Position numbers and translations under genes: made by a program. A DNA stretch of 64,000 nucleotides from JANXQG01 sp963709175 (GTDB lineage Bacteria > Planctomycetota > Planctomycetia > Pirellulales > Thermoguttaceae): NCBI GenBank assembly GCA_963709175.1, contig CAVPVK010000007.1, forward strand, positions 2,604,001-2,668,000, read 5' to 3'. A model generated the notes under the pieces. That model had not been told where the DNA came from, searched no databases, and saw only the letters and a list, made by a program, of their open reading frames with translations. Below, piece by piece: positions 52,349-62,886 of this stretch (position 1 is its first letter; every line of letters begins with the position of its first letter).

Positions 52349-55300
52349 TGCTCCCGTGGCAGCGCCAAGGAGCCGTCGGCCGCAATGTTCAGTACGCCGG
52401 CATTGATCGTCGTGCCACCGGCATAAGTGTTGTTGACGTTGCTCAAGGTGAGCGTGCCCGCCCCCGTCTTGTCGACGGTGAGATTGCCGCCCGAGTTTTG
52501 CACCACGCCGGAAATCGTGCTTGAGGCGTTGTTGTTGCCGACACTGAGGATCACAGAGCCGCCGGCCGTGTTGTCGATCGTACCGGCACTATTCAGCCCA
52601 TTGACGGCCAGGTTGTTCCCGGCGAGGTCCAGGGCAGCGCCCGATGCAATCGATACATCGCTCGCGCCGGCGCCGACGGGCAAGGCGTTAGCAGTGCCAA
52701 TGGTGAGCGTGCCGCCACCGACCGTTGTCGGTCCGGCGTAGGTGTTCACCGCCGAAAGCGTTAAATCGCCCGGCCCGGCAAGGGTGACCCCGCCGCCGCC
52801 GATGACCGGCTGCAAAACGATGGTCGTCCCCGCACCACCAAACGTCGCCAGGTTGCCAGCGGTGGCAATGCCCCCGGCGAGCGTGAGCGACCCGGTAGTC
52901 ACGGTGACGGTGGCCGGGCTTGCCAGCGTAATCAGGCCAGTATAAGTGTTGTTGCCGCTGACGTTGTTCAGTGCCCCGGCGGGACTGGCCGCCAGGCCAG
53001 CGCCGTTTAGGGCCAACGGGATGGCGTTGCTGGTGCTGACGTTGCCCTGGAGTTGCAAAGCGGCCCCGCTGGCGACCGTAACGCCGCTGGCATTGCCCAA
53101 AGCAGCAGCGTTGGTGACGTTCAGCACGCCGGCGTTGATCGATACTGGCGAGGTGAAGGAATTGGCAGTTTGCAGACTGACCATTCCCGTGCCATTGAGG
53201 GTGATGCCTGTCGCCCCGGTGATGCCGCCGCCGCCGCTGATTGTGTAGTTCACGGCGCTGTTGCTGAAAGTGATCGAGGTCGGGGCAAAGGTGGAATTCA
53301 AGACGACGCTGGAATTGGCAACGGCATGGCCAGTGACCGGGTTGGTGTCACCGAACGTCACCACAGCGCCGTCGGCATAGGCCGCCGGCGTGCTGCCGTT
53401 GGCCCAGTTCGTGGACGTGGTGTTCCATGCAGAATCGGTGGCCCCATTCCCGTTATCCTGGCCCGTCCAGTTCAGCGAGAGAATGGAGATTTGCAAGAGC
53501 AATTCGTTTGTCGCGCCGGAGACTGTGCTGAAGCTATATTGCTTGGCCCCCGAGCCGCTGCCGAATGCCTGTGTCGGATTGCCGTTGAGCGTTCCGGTGT
53601 AGTTGAACAGGTCGTAGTAGCCAGATCCCAACGAGCCTTGGCCGTTGGCATTGCTGTTGTTGAGAATGTTGAAGCCGGAAATCTGGAACGATGGCAAGGT
53701 GAGGTTGCCGTTGACGTTGATGCTGCTTCCCAAGCCGGGGCTGGCCGCGCTGCTGCCCGCTTTGCCCAGCACGAAGCTCAGGCTCGCGCCGCCGGAAAGA
53801 TCGAGGCTGCCGACGGTCAGCGTGCCGATGGAGGTCAGGCTGCCCGGGATGATCGTAGCGCCACCGGCCGCCACGTTGCCCTTGACCGTTCCTCCGCCCG
53901 ATAGGGTCTGCGCGGCGTTCAGATTCAGCGTACCTCCGCCCAGGTCAGTCACGTCCAGCGCTGCCCCGGCGGCGATGTTGAACGACGGGGTGCGGGGAAG
54001 ACTGTTGTTGCTGCTGGGATTGTTCAGGGCCAGCGTGCCGTCGTAAACGTTCGTAGGCCCGGAGTAGGGATTCATTCCGCCAAGGGTCTGCGTGCCGCTG
54101 CCGACCTTGGTCAGCGACAGCGTGCCGGAACTGTTCTGGATTACGCCGCCGAAGCTGGCGGTGGCGTTGTTATTGCCGAGCGTGAGGGTGATGCTGCCAC
54201 CGGCCGATACGTTGTCCACCAACGTATTTGCGCCGCCGACGAGTCCGTTGATCTCGGCGTTGTAGCCATTTAGATCCAACGTGGCCGTATTCGATCCCGG
54301 GGGAGGACCGAACACCACATTGCCCGCCGCCGTGCCGAAGGGCAGCGCATTGTTGATGCCCAGTTGCAGCGTGGGATTGCCGGCGGAATTAAAGCCGCTG
54401 GCCATAGTGCCGATGGTGGTGTTGCCCTGGTAGCTGCTGGTGGCGGCGAGGGTCACGACGCCCGAATCCCAGTTGATACCCAGGCCGCCCGCGCCATTGA
54501 CCGGGACGTTGAGAATCCAGTTGCCTTGATAAGGGGCCTGCAAGTAGCCGCCGTTAGCCCCAAGAGTGATAGTGCGGGCGGTGGCGATGGTCGCCCCGCC
54601 AGCATTGTAGAGCACGCCGCCGTTGAGGGTCACGCCGCCGTTGGCCGCGCCAAGGTCCCCGTCCACATTGATTTGAAGCACGCCGCCCACGACACTTGTC
54701 CCCACGAAAGAGTTCGCGGGGTTGGTCAGCGTGGTTGTGCCCGTGCCGATGAACGACATCGCGCCGGCCGTGTTCGTAGTGAGGGTGGATGCGCCGATAG
54801 TCGCGGCCGTCACCCCAATATTGGCGCCGGCGTACGACAGGGTGACCGTGGGCGCGGCGGTATAGCCCGTACCCGGATTCGTAACATTGATAGCCGTGAC
54901 CACGCCGTTAATGACAACGGCCTCGGCGGTGGCGCCGCTGCCGCCACCGCCGCTAATCGTCACCAGCGGGACGCCGACATAGCCTGAACCGCCGGAGCTG
55001 ACGGCGATGCTGCTCACGCCGCTGCCGGAGGCCCCCAGGAGGGCCGGTCCGATGGTGATGTTCTGGCCGTTGTTGTCGATGGTCCCGCCCCCGGAAAAGA
55101 CATTGATGCTGCTAAGACCGGAGAGGGGCGCGGTCGCGTTAACGTTCGGGCTGGCTTGGAAGGCGCCGCCGTTGAAGTTGACAATGCTCGTGCCGGTGCC
55201 GGTCACCATGTTTGCCTGAACCACGCCGCCGGCCAGGTTGAGGATGCCGCTGCCTGCAGCGTTATTGGAGACCGTGACCGTGCCGTTGGAGAGTGTGAGG

Positions 55301-57693
55301 CTGCCTCCCGTGACGGTGATAACGTCGGTCCCGCCGCCCAGGTTAGCGATGAGACTGCCGGTTTGGTTGTAGGCTCCGTTGGAGATGTGCAGCAAGTTAG
55401 CGCCGGCATTCTGCCCAACCCACGTGACGCCGTTGACGTTCACCATGCCACCGGACTGGTTGAAGATGGAGTTGCCGTTGTTGTTGCCATTGCCGCCACT
55501 GTAGATATTCAACACGGTCAACGTGCCGCCCGACATGTTGTAGGCCCCGTAGCCGCCGTCCCACTTGCCAAGGCTGAAATTGCCCAGCGCAACTACCGAG
55601 CCGGTGGTCTGATTGACCACGCCCGCACCCGGGTTGCCGCCATTCTGGCCCACGTCGAGGTCAGGATTGTTGACGTTGGTCAAGGTAATCGTGCCCGTGG
55701 AGGCGAAGGTGAGGGTATTTTGCGTGCCATTCCAACCCATGCTGATGCCGCTGAGCGTGCCGCCCCCGGTGATCGTGGTGGTCTCGTTGCTGGTGTTCAT
55801 GAACAGCGCGGGGTTGTTGGTGTCGTTGTTCGTGGAGACGAGGTTGAACGGGCCGGCGATGACGAGCGTGCCCCCGCCTGTAGGATGGACGATCTGTGCG
55901 TCGATGGCGCCCGAGTTGCCGATCGAGCCGCTCAACGTGAGCGTGTAGCCGTTCGTGTTGAAAACGCTGGTGTAGGCCCCCAGGGCGATGTTGTTGGGCA
56001 GGTTGGCGTTGGCCAGGGCCTGGATCGTGCTGTTGCCGGCGAAGGTCACCGGCCCCGTCCCCAACGAAGCGCTGTTGCTGACTTGCAACGATCCGCCGCT
56101 AACGACGGTGCCGCCGCCGTAGGTATTCGTGCCGGTCAGGGCGACGGCCCCCGCGCCGTTCGCGGTCAAAACCGCCGATGCGCCGCCGAGGCTGGCGCCG
56201 ATCGACCCGGCCGACACGGAGTAGCTTGGAGCAGTCAGCGAGCCGTTGTTGATCGCACCGCCGGTGAGCGTGACCGGCCCCGTCGTCAAGTTGTTGCCGC
56301 CCAGGTTGATTATGCCTCCCGCGGCGACCAGCATGCTGCCGCTGGGCAAGGCGCTGCTGGTTGCCAAGAGCAGTGTGCCACCGATGGCCGTCGTTGTTCC
56401 GCTGTACGTATTACTGCCATTGAGCATCAACGTTCCTGTGCCCCACTTATTCAATCCCCCGATGCCCGAAATGGCCCCGCTGAAAATCGTGCTCGTGTTG
56501 TCGAAACCCGTGCTCAGGTTGCCCGTCGCCAGGGCCACGTTGCCGGAACCCGTGAGCGAGCCGATGACCAGGTCGGGGGTAAGCTGCGGCGTGCCGGCCG
56601 AGCCGAGATCCGCCGTGCCCGTGATGCCGGGGCCGGCAATTTGGGCGTCCAGATTGTAGCCGCCGAAGCCCTGGTAGTAGGCGACGACGATGTTGTGCAT
56701 GCCCGCGGTCAACCCGATAGTGCCGGTTACTTGTTGCCCCCATGCGTTGGTCGTCGTGGGCGTGCCGGCTACCACCTGTCGCCCATCGATATAGATCGTG
56801 CATTCGTCATCACTATTGTTATTCTTGAACGTATAGGTTCCCGAGGAGGTGATGTCGATCATGCCGGAATAATAGGCGGCAAAGTACTGGTTGCCTTGGG
56901 CGGAATTAGTATAGGGAAAGTTGGCATTGTTGTTGTTGTAATTTAACGTGGTGGCTGTCGTGGAAAGAGCCAACGTATTTCCGCTCAACAGATTCTGTAC
57001 AGCGGGCAATCCACTGTTGACCAAGGTCGACTGGTACGTACCGACTACGTTGCCACTCTGGGCCGACGTCATCGGAAAATAAAGGGCTGACAGGCCTGGG
57101 AGTGTCTGCCCAGCGCCACTCCCGCCATTGACCATGAGCGTTGCCCCAGAGGCGACGCTCACCCTCCCAGTGCCATTGCTGCCGAGGCCAGCCGCCCCGG
57201 CGACAAGTGTTCCGGCGGAGACGGTGGTCTGGCCCACATATGTGTTGTAATTGTCGCCGAGCACCAACATGCCCCCACCGGCCACACTGAGACTGACGGT
57301 CCCGGTGACCTGGGAATTGATTGTAGCGGTGACACTCGGATTGACCGTGATCGTTGAAACGCCGGCCAACGTGACCGTGTTCCCCACGAGGTCATAGCCT
57401 GTGGTATTGAATATGAGATTTCCCGGGTTGACGGCCGTGGTGAGCATCACGGTGCCGCCACTAGCCCCGCCGAAATAGGCATCATTCCCATCAAACCAGG
57501 TGCTGTCCGCGTTGCCGGTCCACCAGAACGAGTCCGCGGTATCCCAGTTGCCGCTGCCGCCGGCCGTGCCGCCGCTCATTGTCGGGTCCCATGTGTAAAC
57601 TGCGGCCTGGGCCGATTGGCGCCAACCAATGACACTGAACACCGCGAGAATGAGCGTCGCCTTAACCCAGTCGATAGCAGTCGTATATTGCAT
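52345..57693 (-). CDS. Giant PEP-CTERM beta-repeat protein, N-terminal part (frameshifted)
   Basis: The start is ATG 57693 (MQYTTAIDWVKATLILAVFSVIGWRQSAQAA, signal peptide) behind AAGGG; the frame runs 84 codons farther without family features. The mature start VYTWDPTMSGGTAGGSGNWD is typical of autotransporter-associated beta-strand proteins. A PA14-like domain occurs at about 250-370 (DITSSGTYTFKNNNSDDECTIYIDGR), then many repeats TYSGTTTAIGGTLLLA, GSNTYSG and GGTTINAGVLNIA. The frame ends at 52345 after DGSLALPREQ. Adding one base at the CC 52365-52366 gives DGSLGAATGAVTFTSAG and continues in the next fragment; the whole protein would be 2876 residues. Confidence 0.87.
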   Translation of the reverse strand: MQYTTAIDWVKATLILAVFSVIGWRQSAQAAVYTWDPTMSGGTAGGSGNWDTADSFWWTGNADSTWFDGNDAYFGGASGGTVMLTTAVNPGNLIFNTTGYDLVGNTVTLAGVSTITVNPSVTATINSQVTGTVSLSVAGGGMLVLGDNYNTYVGQTTVSAGTLVAGAAGLGSNGTGRVSVASGATLMVNGGSGAGQTLPGLSALYFPMTSAQSGNVVGTYQSTLVNSGLPAVQNLLSGNTLALSTTATTLNYNNNNANFPYTNSAQGNQYFAAYYSGMIDITSSGTYTFKNNNSDDECTIYIDGRQVVAGTPTTTNAWGQQVTGTIGLTAGMHNIVVAYYQGFGGYNLDAQIAGPGITGTADLGSAGTPQLTPDLVIGSLTGSGNVALATGNLSTGFDNTSTIFSGAISGIGGLNKWGTGTLMLNGSNTYSGTTTAIGGTLLLATSSALPSGSMLVAAGGIINLGGNNLTTGPVTLTGGAINNGSLTAPSYSVSAGSIGASLGGASAVLTANGAGAVALTGTNTYGGGTVVSGGSLQVSNSASLGTGPVTFAGNSTIQALANANLPNNIALGAYTSVFNTNGYTLTLSGSIGNSGAIDAQIVHPTGGGTLVIAGPFNLVSTNNDTNNPALFMNTSNETTTITGGGTLSGISMGWNGTQNTLTFASTGTITLTNVNNPDLDVGQNGGNPGAGVVNQTTGSVVALGNFSLGKWDGGYGAYNMSGGTLTVLNIYSGGNGNNNGNSIFNQSGGMVNVNGVTWVGQNAGANLLHISNGAYNQTGSLIANLGGGTDVITVTGGSLTLSNGTVTVSNNAAGSGILNLAGGVVQANMVTGTGTSIVNFNGGAFQASPNVNATAPLSGLSSINVFSGGGTIDNNGQNITIGPALLGASGSGVSSIAVSSGGSGYVGVPLVTISGGGGSGATAEAVVINGVVTAINVTNPGTGYTAAPTVTLSYAGANIGVTAATIGASTLTTNTAGAMSFIGTGTTTLTNPANSFVGTSVVGGVLQINVDGDLGAANGGVTLNGGVLYNAGGATIATARTITLGANGGYLQAPYQGNWILNVPVNGAGGLGINWDSGVVTLAATSSYQGNTTIGTMASGFNSAGNPTLQLGINNALPFGTAAGNVVFGPPPGSNTATLDLNGYNAEINGLVGGANTLVDNVSAGGSITLTLGNNNATASFGGVIQNSSGTLSLTKVGSGTQTLGGMNPYSGPTNVYDGTLALNNPSSNNSLPRTPSFNIAAGAALDVTDLGGGTLNLNAAQTLSGGGTVKGNVAAGGATIIPGSLTSIGTLTVGSLDLSGGASLSFVLGKAGSSAASPGLGSSINVNGNLTLPSFQISGFNILNNSNANGQGSLGSGYYDLFNYTGTLNGNPTQAFGSGSGAKQYSFSTVSGATNELLLQISILSLNWTGQDNGNGATDSAWNTTSTNWANGSTPAAYADGAVVTFGDTNPVTGHAVANSSVVLNSTFAPTSITFSNSAVNYTISGGGGITGATGITLNGTGMVSLQTANSFTSPVSINAGVLNVTNAAALGNASGVTVASGAALQLQGNVSTSNAIPLALNGAGLAASPAGALNNVSGNNTYTGLITLASPATVTVTTGSLTLAGGIATAGNLATFGGAGTTIVLQPVIGGGGVTLAGPGDLTLSAVNTYAGPTTVGGGTLTIGTANALPVGAGASDVSIASGAALDLAGNNLAVNGLNSAGTIDNTAGGSVILSVGNNNASSTISGVVQNSGGNLTVDKTGAGTLTLSNVNNTYAGGTTINAGVLNIAADGSLALPREQ

Positions 57694-58065
57694 GGTCAAA
57701 ACCCTTAATGAAAGTGCGCAAGAAGCGAGTATACGGAGAATCCCTCTGAGAAAGTTCTTCAAATGCGACAACCCAATTTCCCAGAAGAACTGTAATATCC
57801 TATCAGAATCGCGAAAATAACGCAAGGATTTTGCGAAAATCGAACCACGTGGAAAGCGCGATAAATAGGACCCAGAACCGGCGGTCCACGGCGAAAACGC
57901 ACCCCTAAATTTAGTGAACCGCGGGCCGATACGTACGAGTACCATAGATGGAGCGCGGTGCGGCGGTTATTCGGCTTGCGCCTGCGTCCCCCGCCCGCGC
58001 CGGCGAATCCGCAAAAGGGGCCGTGAACATCGGAGTGTTTTCGTCGCAGCCTATTGGGTGCAACC
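57694..58065. other. 372-base upstream region of the giant surface gene
   Basis: No gene seen. It contains the promoter candidate at 57797-57825 and, toward the protease gene, GC-rich non-coding sequence. The AT-rich leader from 57694 to 57860 stands out from its surroundings. Confidence 0.45.
57797..57825 (-). promoter_or_regulatory. Promoter of the giant PEP-CTERM gene
   Basis: On the minus strand TTGCGT, a 17-base spacer and TAGGAT, about 105 bases before the ATG at 57693. The leader is AT-rich. Confidence 0.4.
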
Positions 58066-60051
58066 CTATTGCGCCGGCACCGGCACCGGCGGCAAGGGAC
58101 ACGAGAGTGCAGCGGCTACGGCGCGGAGGAGTTCGTTCTCTACCACGGTCATCTTGCCGTCGGCCGCTATGCAAGCCACGACCGCGCCGAGAACGGCCCG
58201 CTTCACCGATGGACTGGATTGGGCCAATTGGCCTAGTGCCGCGTCAAAGCTGTCAAAGGTGCAATCTTGCGGCGGAAGGATTCGAGCTTGCCCCAGCAGC
58301 CCTTGTGCACCGGCATGAAACGCCCGCTGGATGTCGTTGGGCTGGCTTTGCCCCGCATAGGCCAACGAGGAAAGAACACTAATCGCCGGCTGGGCCACGG
58401 CATTGACCGTCTTATATCGGACCGCCGGCGCGGGACGCAAGCCGAATTGCACATCGAGGTGCCCCAAAAGAATTACTCGCAGGCAATACTCGAATAGTTT
58501 GAGCTTGCCATCGGCGGCCGTCAATGCCTCCACCATCTGCCGGAATGCCTGGTACTGTGCGGGCGAGAGCCGCTTCAAGGCCGGAACCGTCATGTCAACC
58601 AGGGGAAGACGGTTTTCCTCGGGCAACTGGTCCAAGGGGCCCAAGAGTTGTTGAACAACCCGAAGGAGCGGCTGCTCCACGCCGCCCTGTAGCAATTGCC
58701 ATTGCCGGTTGCGCGTGCCCTGGTCTTCATGGCTCAATAGCAAGGCAAAGATCACGCCCCGCGCGGTGAAAGGCTCACGGACGGCCTGGAGGATGGCCGC
58801 CGGCAAGCCCGCCACGAAACGACCCGCATGCTCCAGGTGCTCGACTTTGGGGCTTCCCACTTGACCCACGATTCGGTCGCGATCGCTGCTTACTGGGCGG
58901 ACCGGCAGACTTTCATTCGCACCTCGGGGGAGGTTTGGCGTGAAGCCGGATACGAGTGCGGGAGCAACGTTTGCGCCGACCGCTGCATAAGGCGTCGCCT
59001 CCGCCTCTACCAATGGGGCCACATTCGGATACGTGCCATCGAAATCTGGTTCGAGCAGGCGGATCCGCTCCTCCAGGGGCGGATGCGTGGCAAAGAGATT
59101 GAGGAGCGATCCGGCAAAACCGTCGGCGAAAAACATGTGGCTCACCTCCTGGCCATGCGGATCGTTGATTCGTGAGCCGGAGGCCAACCCGCCGATCTTT
59201 TTCAAGGCGCCCGCCAGAGCGGCCGGATTGCGCGTGAACTGCACGCTGGAGGCGTCGGCGAGGAATTCCCGCTGGCGGGAGATGGCGGCTTTGATGATAT
59301 TGCCCAAGAACACGCCCAGGTAGCCAAGGATGCAAAGCGCCAAGCCGATAAGGAAGATAGCCGCACCGTTGTCGCGGCGGTTTTCCGAATCGCGCGAGGA
59401 AACGCCGCCCCAGGCCGCGGAGCGCATCACGAAGTAGCCGATCAGGGAAAGAACGAGGATGCCGTAGACGAGGCCGATGAGGCGGAGGTTCAATCGCATG
59501 TCGCCGTTAAGCACATGGCTGAACTCGTGCCCCAACACACCCTGCAACTCCTCGCGAGTAAGATATTGCAAGCAACCCCGCGAGACGGTGACCACAGCAT
59601 CAGCGGGTCGATAGCCGGCGGCAAAGGCGTTAATCGACGGTTCGCGGTCCATCACATAGACCGGCGGCACCGGTACGCCCGAGGCCAGCGACATCTCTTC
59701 GACCACGTTCAGCAACCGCCGCTCGGCCAAGTCGGTAGTTTGCGGATCGATGAGTCGGCCCCCCATCATCTGGGCGACGACCTCGCCGCCGGAAGCCAAC
59801 TCGGCGACTTTGTAGAGGCTGCCCATCCCAACTACGACGATCGTACCCAGGGCTACGGTTACTAGGAGTTGCGGGTTCCACCAGGTCATCGTGGCCACGG
59901 CATGGCGGCCATGGCTGCCGCTTTGCGTAATCAGGATGACCACCGCGTAGACTGCCAGAATGATCACGAGCACGGAAAGGGCGAAGAGCACGATCAGCCG
60001 CACGGTCTGCCGCCGCGCGTGGTCCTGACGATCGAAGAAATCCGTGGCCAT
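58066..60051 (-). CDS. M48-family membrane zinc protease (HtpX-like) with long C-terminal extension
   Basis: The start at 60051 (MATDFFDRQDHARRQT) has AAGGGGAAG before it; the frame extends 16 codons more. Two N-terminal transmembrane helices precede the protease core with HEFSH (about 175-179, zinc ligands and Glu base) and the third ligand Glu in RQREFLADASSVQF (about 262). Further helices at about 190-210 and 235-255. The 661 residues far exceed HtpX (about 290); the last 350 are a soluble helical domain of unknown role. LemA is encoded 66 bases upstream in the same direction, the usual partner of such proteases. Confidence 0.88.
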   Translation of the reverse strand: MATDFFDRQDHARRQTVRLIVLFALSVLVIILAVYAVVILITQSGSHGRHAVATMTWWNPQLLVTVALGTIVVVGMGSLYKVAELASGGEVVAQMMGGRLIDPQTTDLAERRLLNVVEEMSLASGVPVPPVYVMDREPSINAFAAGYRPADAVVTVSRGCLQYLTREELQGVLGHEFSHVLNGDMRLNLRLIGLVYGILVLSLIGYFVMRSAAWGGVSSRDSENRRDNGAAIFLIGLALCILGYLGVFLGNIIKAAISRQREFLADASSVQFTRNPAALAGALKKIGGLASGSRINDPHGQEVSHMFFADGFAGSLLNLFATHPPLEERIRLLEPDFDGTYPNVAPLVEAEATPYAAVGANVAPALVSGFTPNLPRGANESLPVRPVSSDRDRIVGQVGSPKVEHLEHAGRFVAGLPAAILQAVREPFTARGVIFALLLSHEDQGTRNRQWQLLQGGVEQPLLRVVQQLLGPLDQLPEENRLPLVDMTVPALKRLSPAQYQAFRQMVEALTAADGKLKLFEYCLRVILLGHLDVQFGLRPAPAVRYKTVNAVAQPAISVLSSLAYAGQSQPNDIQRAFHAGAQGLLGQARILPPQDCTFDSFDAALGQLAQSSPSVKRAVLGAVVACIAADGKMTVVENELLRAVAAALSCPLPPVPVPAQ

Positions 60052-60117
60052 GGGAACTTCCCCTTTCCCCCGGGAAAAGAACACCTGCGCGAAGAACAAC
60101 GCGCAAGCGCCGCCGCG

Positions 60118-60723
60118 TTATCCGCCGAAAGAGACTTTGGGGGCCTCGCGCTGCTCGGCCTGTTCGATCTCGAAAAGGCTGGCCGCCTGGAAGTTGAACA
60201 TGCCGGCGATGATCACCGTCGGGAATACCTCGCGCTGAGTGTTGTAGGACATCACCGAATCATTGTAGGCCTGTCGGGCGAAGGCCACCTTATTCTCCGT
60301 GGTAGTCAATTCCTCCTGCAGCGCAAGCATGTTCTGATTGGCCTTCAGATCGGGGTAGGCCTCAGCCACGGCGAAAAGCCGCCCAAGAACGCCGGTCAAC
60401 TGGCCCTCAGCGCCGCCCAAGGCCGCCATGGCCTGCGGGTCGCCCGGGTTCTGTGCCGCCTTCTGTCCGGCGGAATAAGCGGCGTTGCGGGCCTTGATCA
60501 CGGCCTCCAAGGTTTCCCGCTCGTGCTTCATGTAGCCCTTGGCCACTTCGACCAGGTTGGGGATCAGATCGTAGCGACGTTTGAGTTGCACATCGATTTG
60601 GGAAAAGGCATTTTTATAGCGGTTCCGCAAGGTCACCAACTGGTTGTACATCCCCACAACCACGATGGCCACAATCAAGAAGATCGCGAAGAACACACCG
60701 AGAACGATCAAAGCAACCCACAT
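60118..60723 (-). CDS. lemA: LemA family protein
   Basis: The start at 60723 (MWVALIVLGVFFAIFLIVAIVVVGMYNQLV) yields 201 residues; the frame runs 45 codons upstream without family character. One N-terminal transmembrane helix is followed by the four-helix LemA body: LRNRYKNAFSQIDVQLKRRYDLIPNLVEVAKGYM, then LALQEELTTTENKVAFARQAYND. The conserved YN(x)LV..R..V...FSQIDVQLKRR stretch is diagnostic. It forms the LemA/M48 pair with the next gene; the function is poorly known. Divergent from the GH32-like gene (116-base gap). Confidence 0.92.
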   Translation of the reverse strand: MWVALIVLGVFFAIFLIVAIVVVGMYNQLVTLRNRYKNAFSQIDVQLKRRYDLIPNLVEVAKGYMKHERETLEAVIKARNAAYSAGQKAAQNPGDPQAMAALGGAEGQLTGVLGRLFAVAEAYPDLKANQNMLALQEELTTTENKVAFARQAYNDSVMSYNTQREVFPTVIIAGMFNFQAASLFEIEQAEQREAPKVSFGG

Positions 60724-60839
60724 CGGACAGTCACCTCCACTATGCCACGCGAAAGGGGTAAGATGATAATGCAATAGATTGTACCCACCGGCCGCGAAAG
60801 AAACGAACCACCCCAATGGGGCAGCAAGAGGGCGTGAAC

Positions 60840-62886
60840 ATGAAGACGATGATGGCAATTGTGGTAGCTATTCTGGCGTCGATTATTATTCAGGGCCCGG
60901 CAGCGAGGGCGGGGACTGACAAGACGTTGGTGTCTTGGGTCGCGCTGGCCGACACGGAGCAGCGGGGCGGCAGCGCCCTCACAGTCCAGCGGGGCGATCA
61001 GTTCGACGGCATCGTCTTTGGCGAAACCAGGCCGGGCGTTTGGATGGCCGGCAGCGACTTCTATCGGCGAACCCAGGCCGACCAAGCGGCAAGTCCCCTG
61101 GAAAAAGCCGACAGCAAGACGCTGGTTCAGGTGGCGATTGTCTACCGCGGCAAACAAATATCGATCTATCGCGACGGCGGACGGTACGCATCGTATGTGG
61201 CCGACAACATCGACCTGTTAATCGGCACCGACAATCTGGTGGTCTTTGGCTTGCGGCATTGCGGCGCAACCTCCGGGCAGCGACTGCAAGGATCGATTGC
61301 CGACGCCCGGATATACGATTGCGCCTTGACCGTCGCGGAGATCAAGGAGCTTCGGCCAAAGCGGGAATCGCCAATTCGGCCCTTCGCCTGGTGGACGTTC
61401 GATCAAGGCGCAGAGACCGACCGCATGGGACGATTTCCCGTGAATAATCTCAGCGGCGGCGCGCGGATCGAAAACGGTCGCCTCCTACTGGCCAGCGACG
61501 ACGCCACATTGATCGCTGCGCGGAAGCCGATCGAGGCCGCCAACGGCGAGATGCCAACGCCGGCCATGCCTGCTCAGCCACCCGAGGATTGGCTGACTTT
61601 CCATTTGCTCCACCCAGGTCCCGGCGGTGCGATGCCCGGTGATCCCAACTGCGCTTTCTACTGGAAGGAACGGTATCATTTGCACTACATCTACAATTGC
61701 CCTGGCGGATGTGCGTTTGCCCATGTTTCCAGCGACGACATGGTGCACTGGAAATGGCAGCCCACCAACCTCGACCCGCGGCACATGGGCCATACTATGT
61801 TTAGCGGGACGGGCTTTTTCACCAAGGCCGGAAAACCGGCCATCATCTATCATGGCCAGGGATCGGGGCGGAACCAATTGGCCTTCGCCCTGGACGACAA
61901 CCTCGAGAAGTGGACCCGGCCCCGCGCCATCGAACCCCGCACGGCCGACGGCAAACTGCCGCCGATACGACACTGGGACCCGGATTGCTGGCTCGCGGGC
62001 GATACCTATTATGCCACCAGCGGCGGCAATAACCCCAGCCTGATGAAGTCGTCGGATCTGAAATCGTGGCAGTACTCGGGGCCGTTACTGAGCGACGATT
62101 TTCCCGCGAATCTCGGCGTGGCCAAGGACGAGGACATCTCCTGCGGCAACATGTTCCCCATCGGCAACAAGTGGATGCTCTTGTGCATCAGCCACCGACT
62201 GGGCTGCCGCTACTACCTGGGCAATTTCAAGGACGGCAAGTATCTCCCTGACTTTCACGCCATGATGAGCTTCAACGGCAACAATTTCTTCGCTCCGGAA
62301 TCGGTGCTGGCCAAGGATGGCCGCCGCGTGATGTGGGCCTGGCTGCTGAATCTGCCCATTGCCCCCTGCGGGATCCAGTCGTTGCCCCGCGAACTGGAAT
62401 TGCCGGAAGACGGAGTCTTGCGGATTCGTCCTCTGCGGGAATTAGCCGCGCTCCGCTATCGCGAAAATACGCAGGACGCGATCGTGGTCAGGAGCGATAC
62501 CGTCCACGGACTCGACTCCATCCGCGGCAACGCCCTGGAATTAGAGTTGCGTTTCCAGGCACCTGTAGCAAAAGCGTTCGGTATCGACGTCCTCTGCGAC
62601 AAGAATGGCGAGGGCGGCGTGAGGGTTGCCTGTGAAGCGGGGAGCAAGACCTTGCGGGTCGGCAACTGCGCGGGCGCCGTTTGCCCTGGGTGACGGCGAA
62701 GAGCTCGCCCTGCGAATCTTCATCGATAAGAATCTGGTTGAGGTATTTGCTAACGATCGTCAGGCCGCCGTCGCCGCCCAACGGTATGACCCCAAGCAGC
62801 TTTCGGTTCGCTTGTTCAGCAGCGGCGGCGACGTGACAGTGAAGCAAATCAAGTGGTGGAAGATGCGGACGATTTTCTCGCCCTGA
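60840..62886 (+). CDS. Secreted GH32-like glycoside hydrolase with N-terminal LamG domain, frameshifted
   Basis: The start is ATG 60840 (MKTMMAIVVAILASIIIQGPAARA, signal peptide) behind GAGGG. Residues about 30-200 form a LamG-like domain (YRGKQISIYRDGGRYASY, GSIADARIYDCALTVAEI). The five-blade propeller follows: GDPNCAFYWKERYHLHYIY (nucleophile Asp of the NDPNG motif, with Cys for Gly), HWDPDCW (RDP motif) and DEDISCGNMF (Glu-Cys motif). At 62664 the frame fails; removing one A restores VGTARAPFALGDGEEL and the C-terminal beta-sandwich IDKNLVEVFANDRQAAV to 62886, giving 681 residues. GH32 enzymes cleave fructans or sucrose; the unusual first motif makes the substrate uncertain. Confidence 0.8.

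Noticed and set aside
51050..56946. Several plus-strand frames opposite the giant surface gene
   Set aside because: The Gly/Thr/Asn repeats of the real gene give open but meaningless complements.
49100..57600. Repeated units that might be a CRISPR array or tandem satellite
   Set aside because: The repeats are degenerate protein repeats of varied length without constant spacers.
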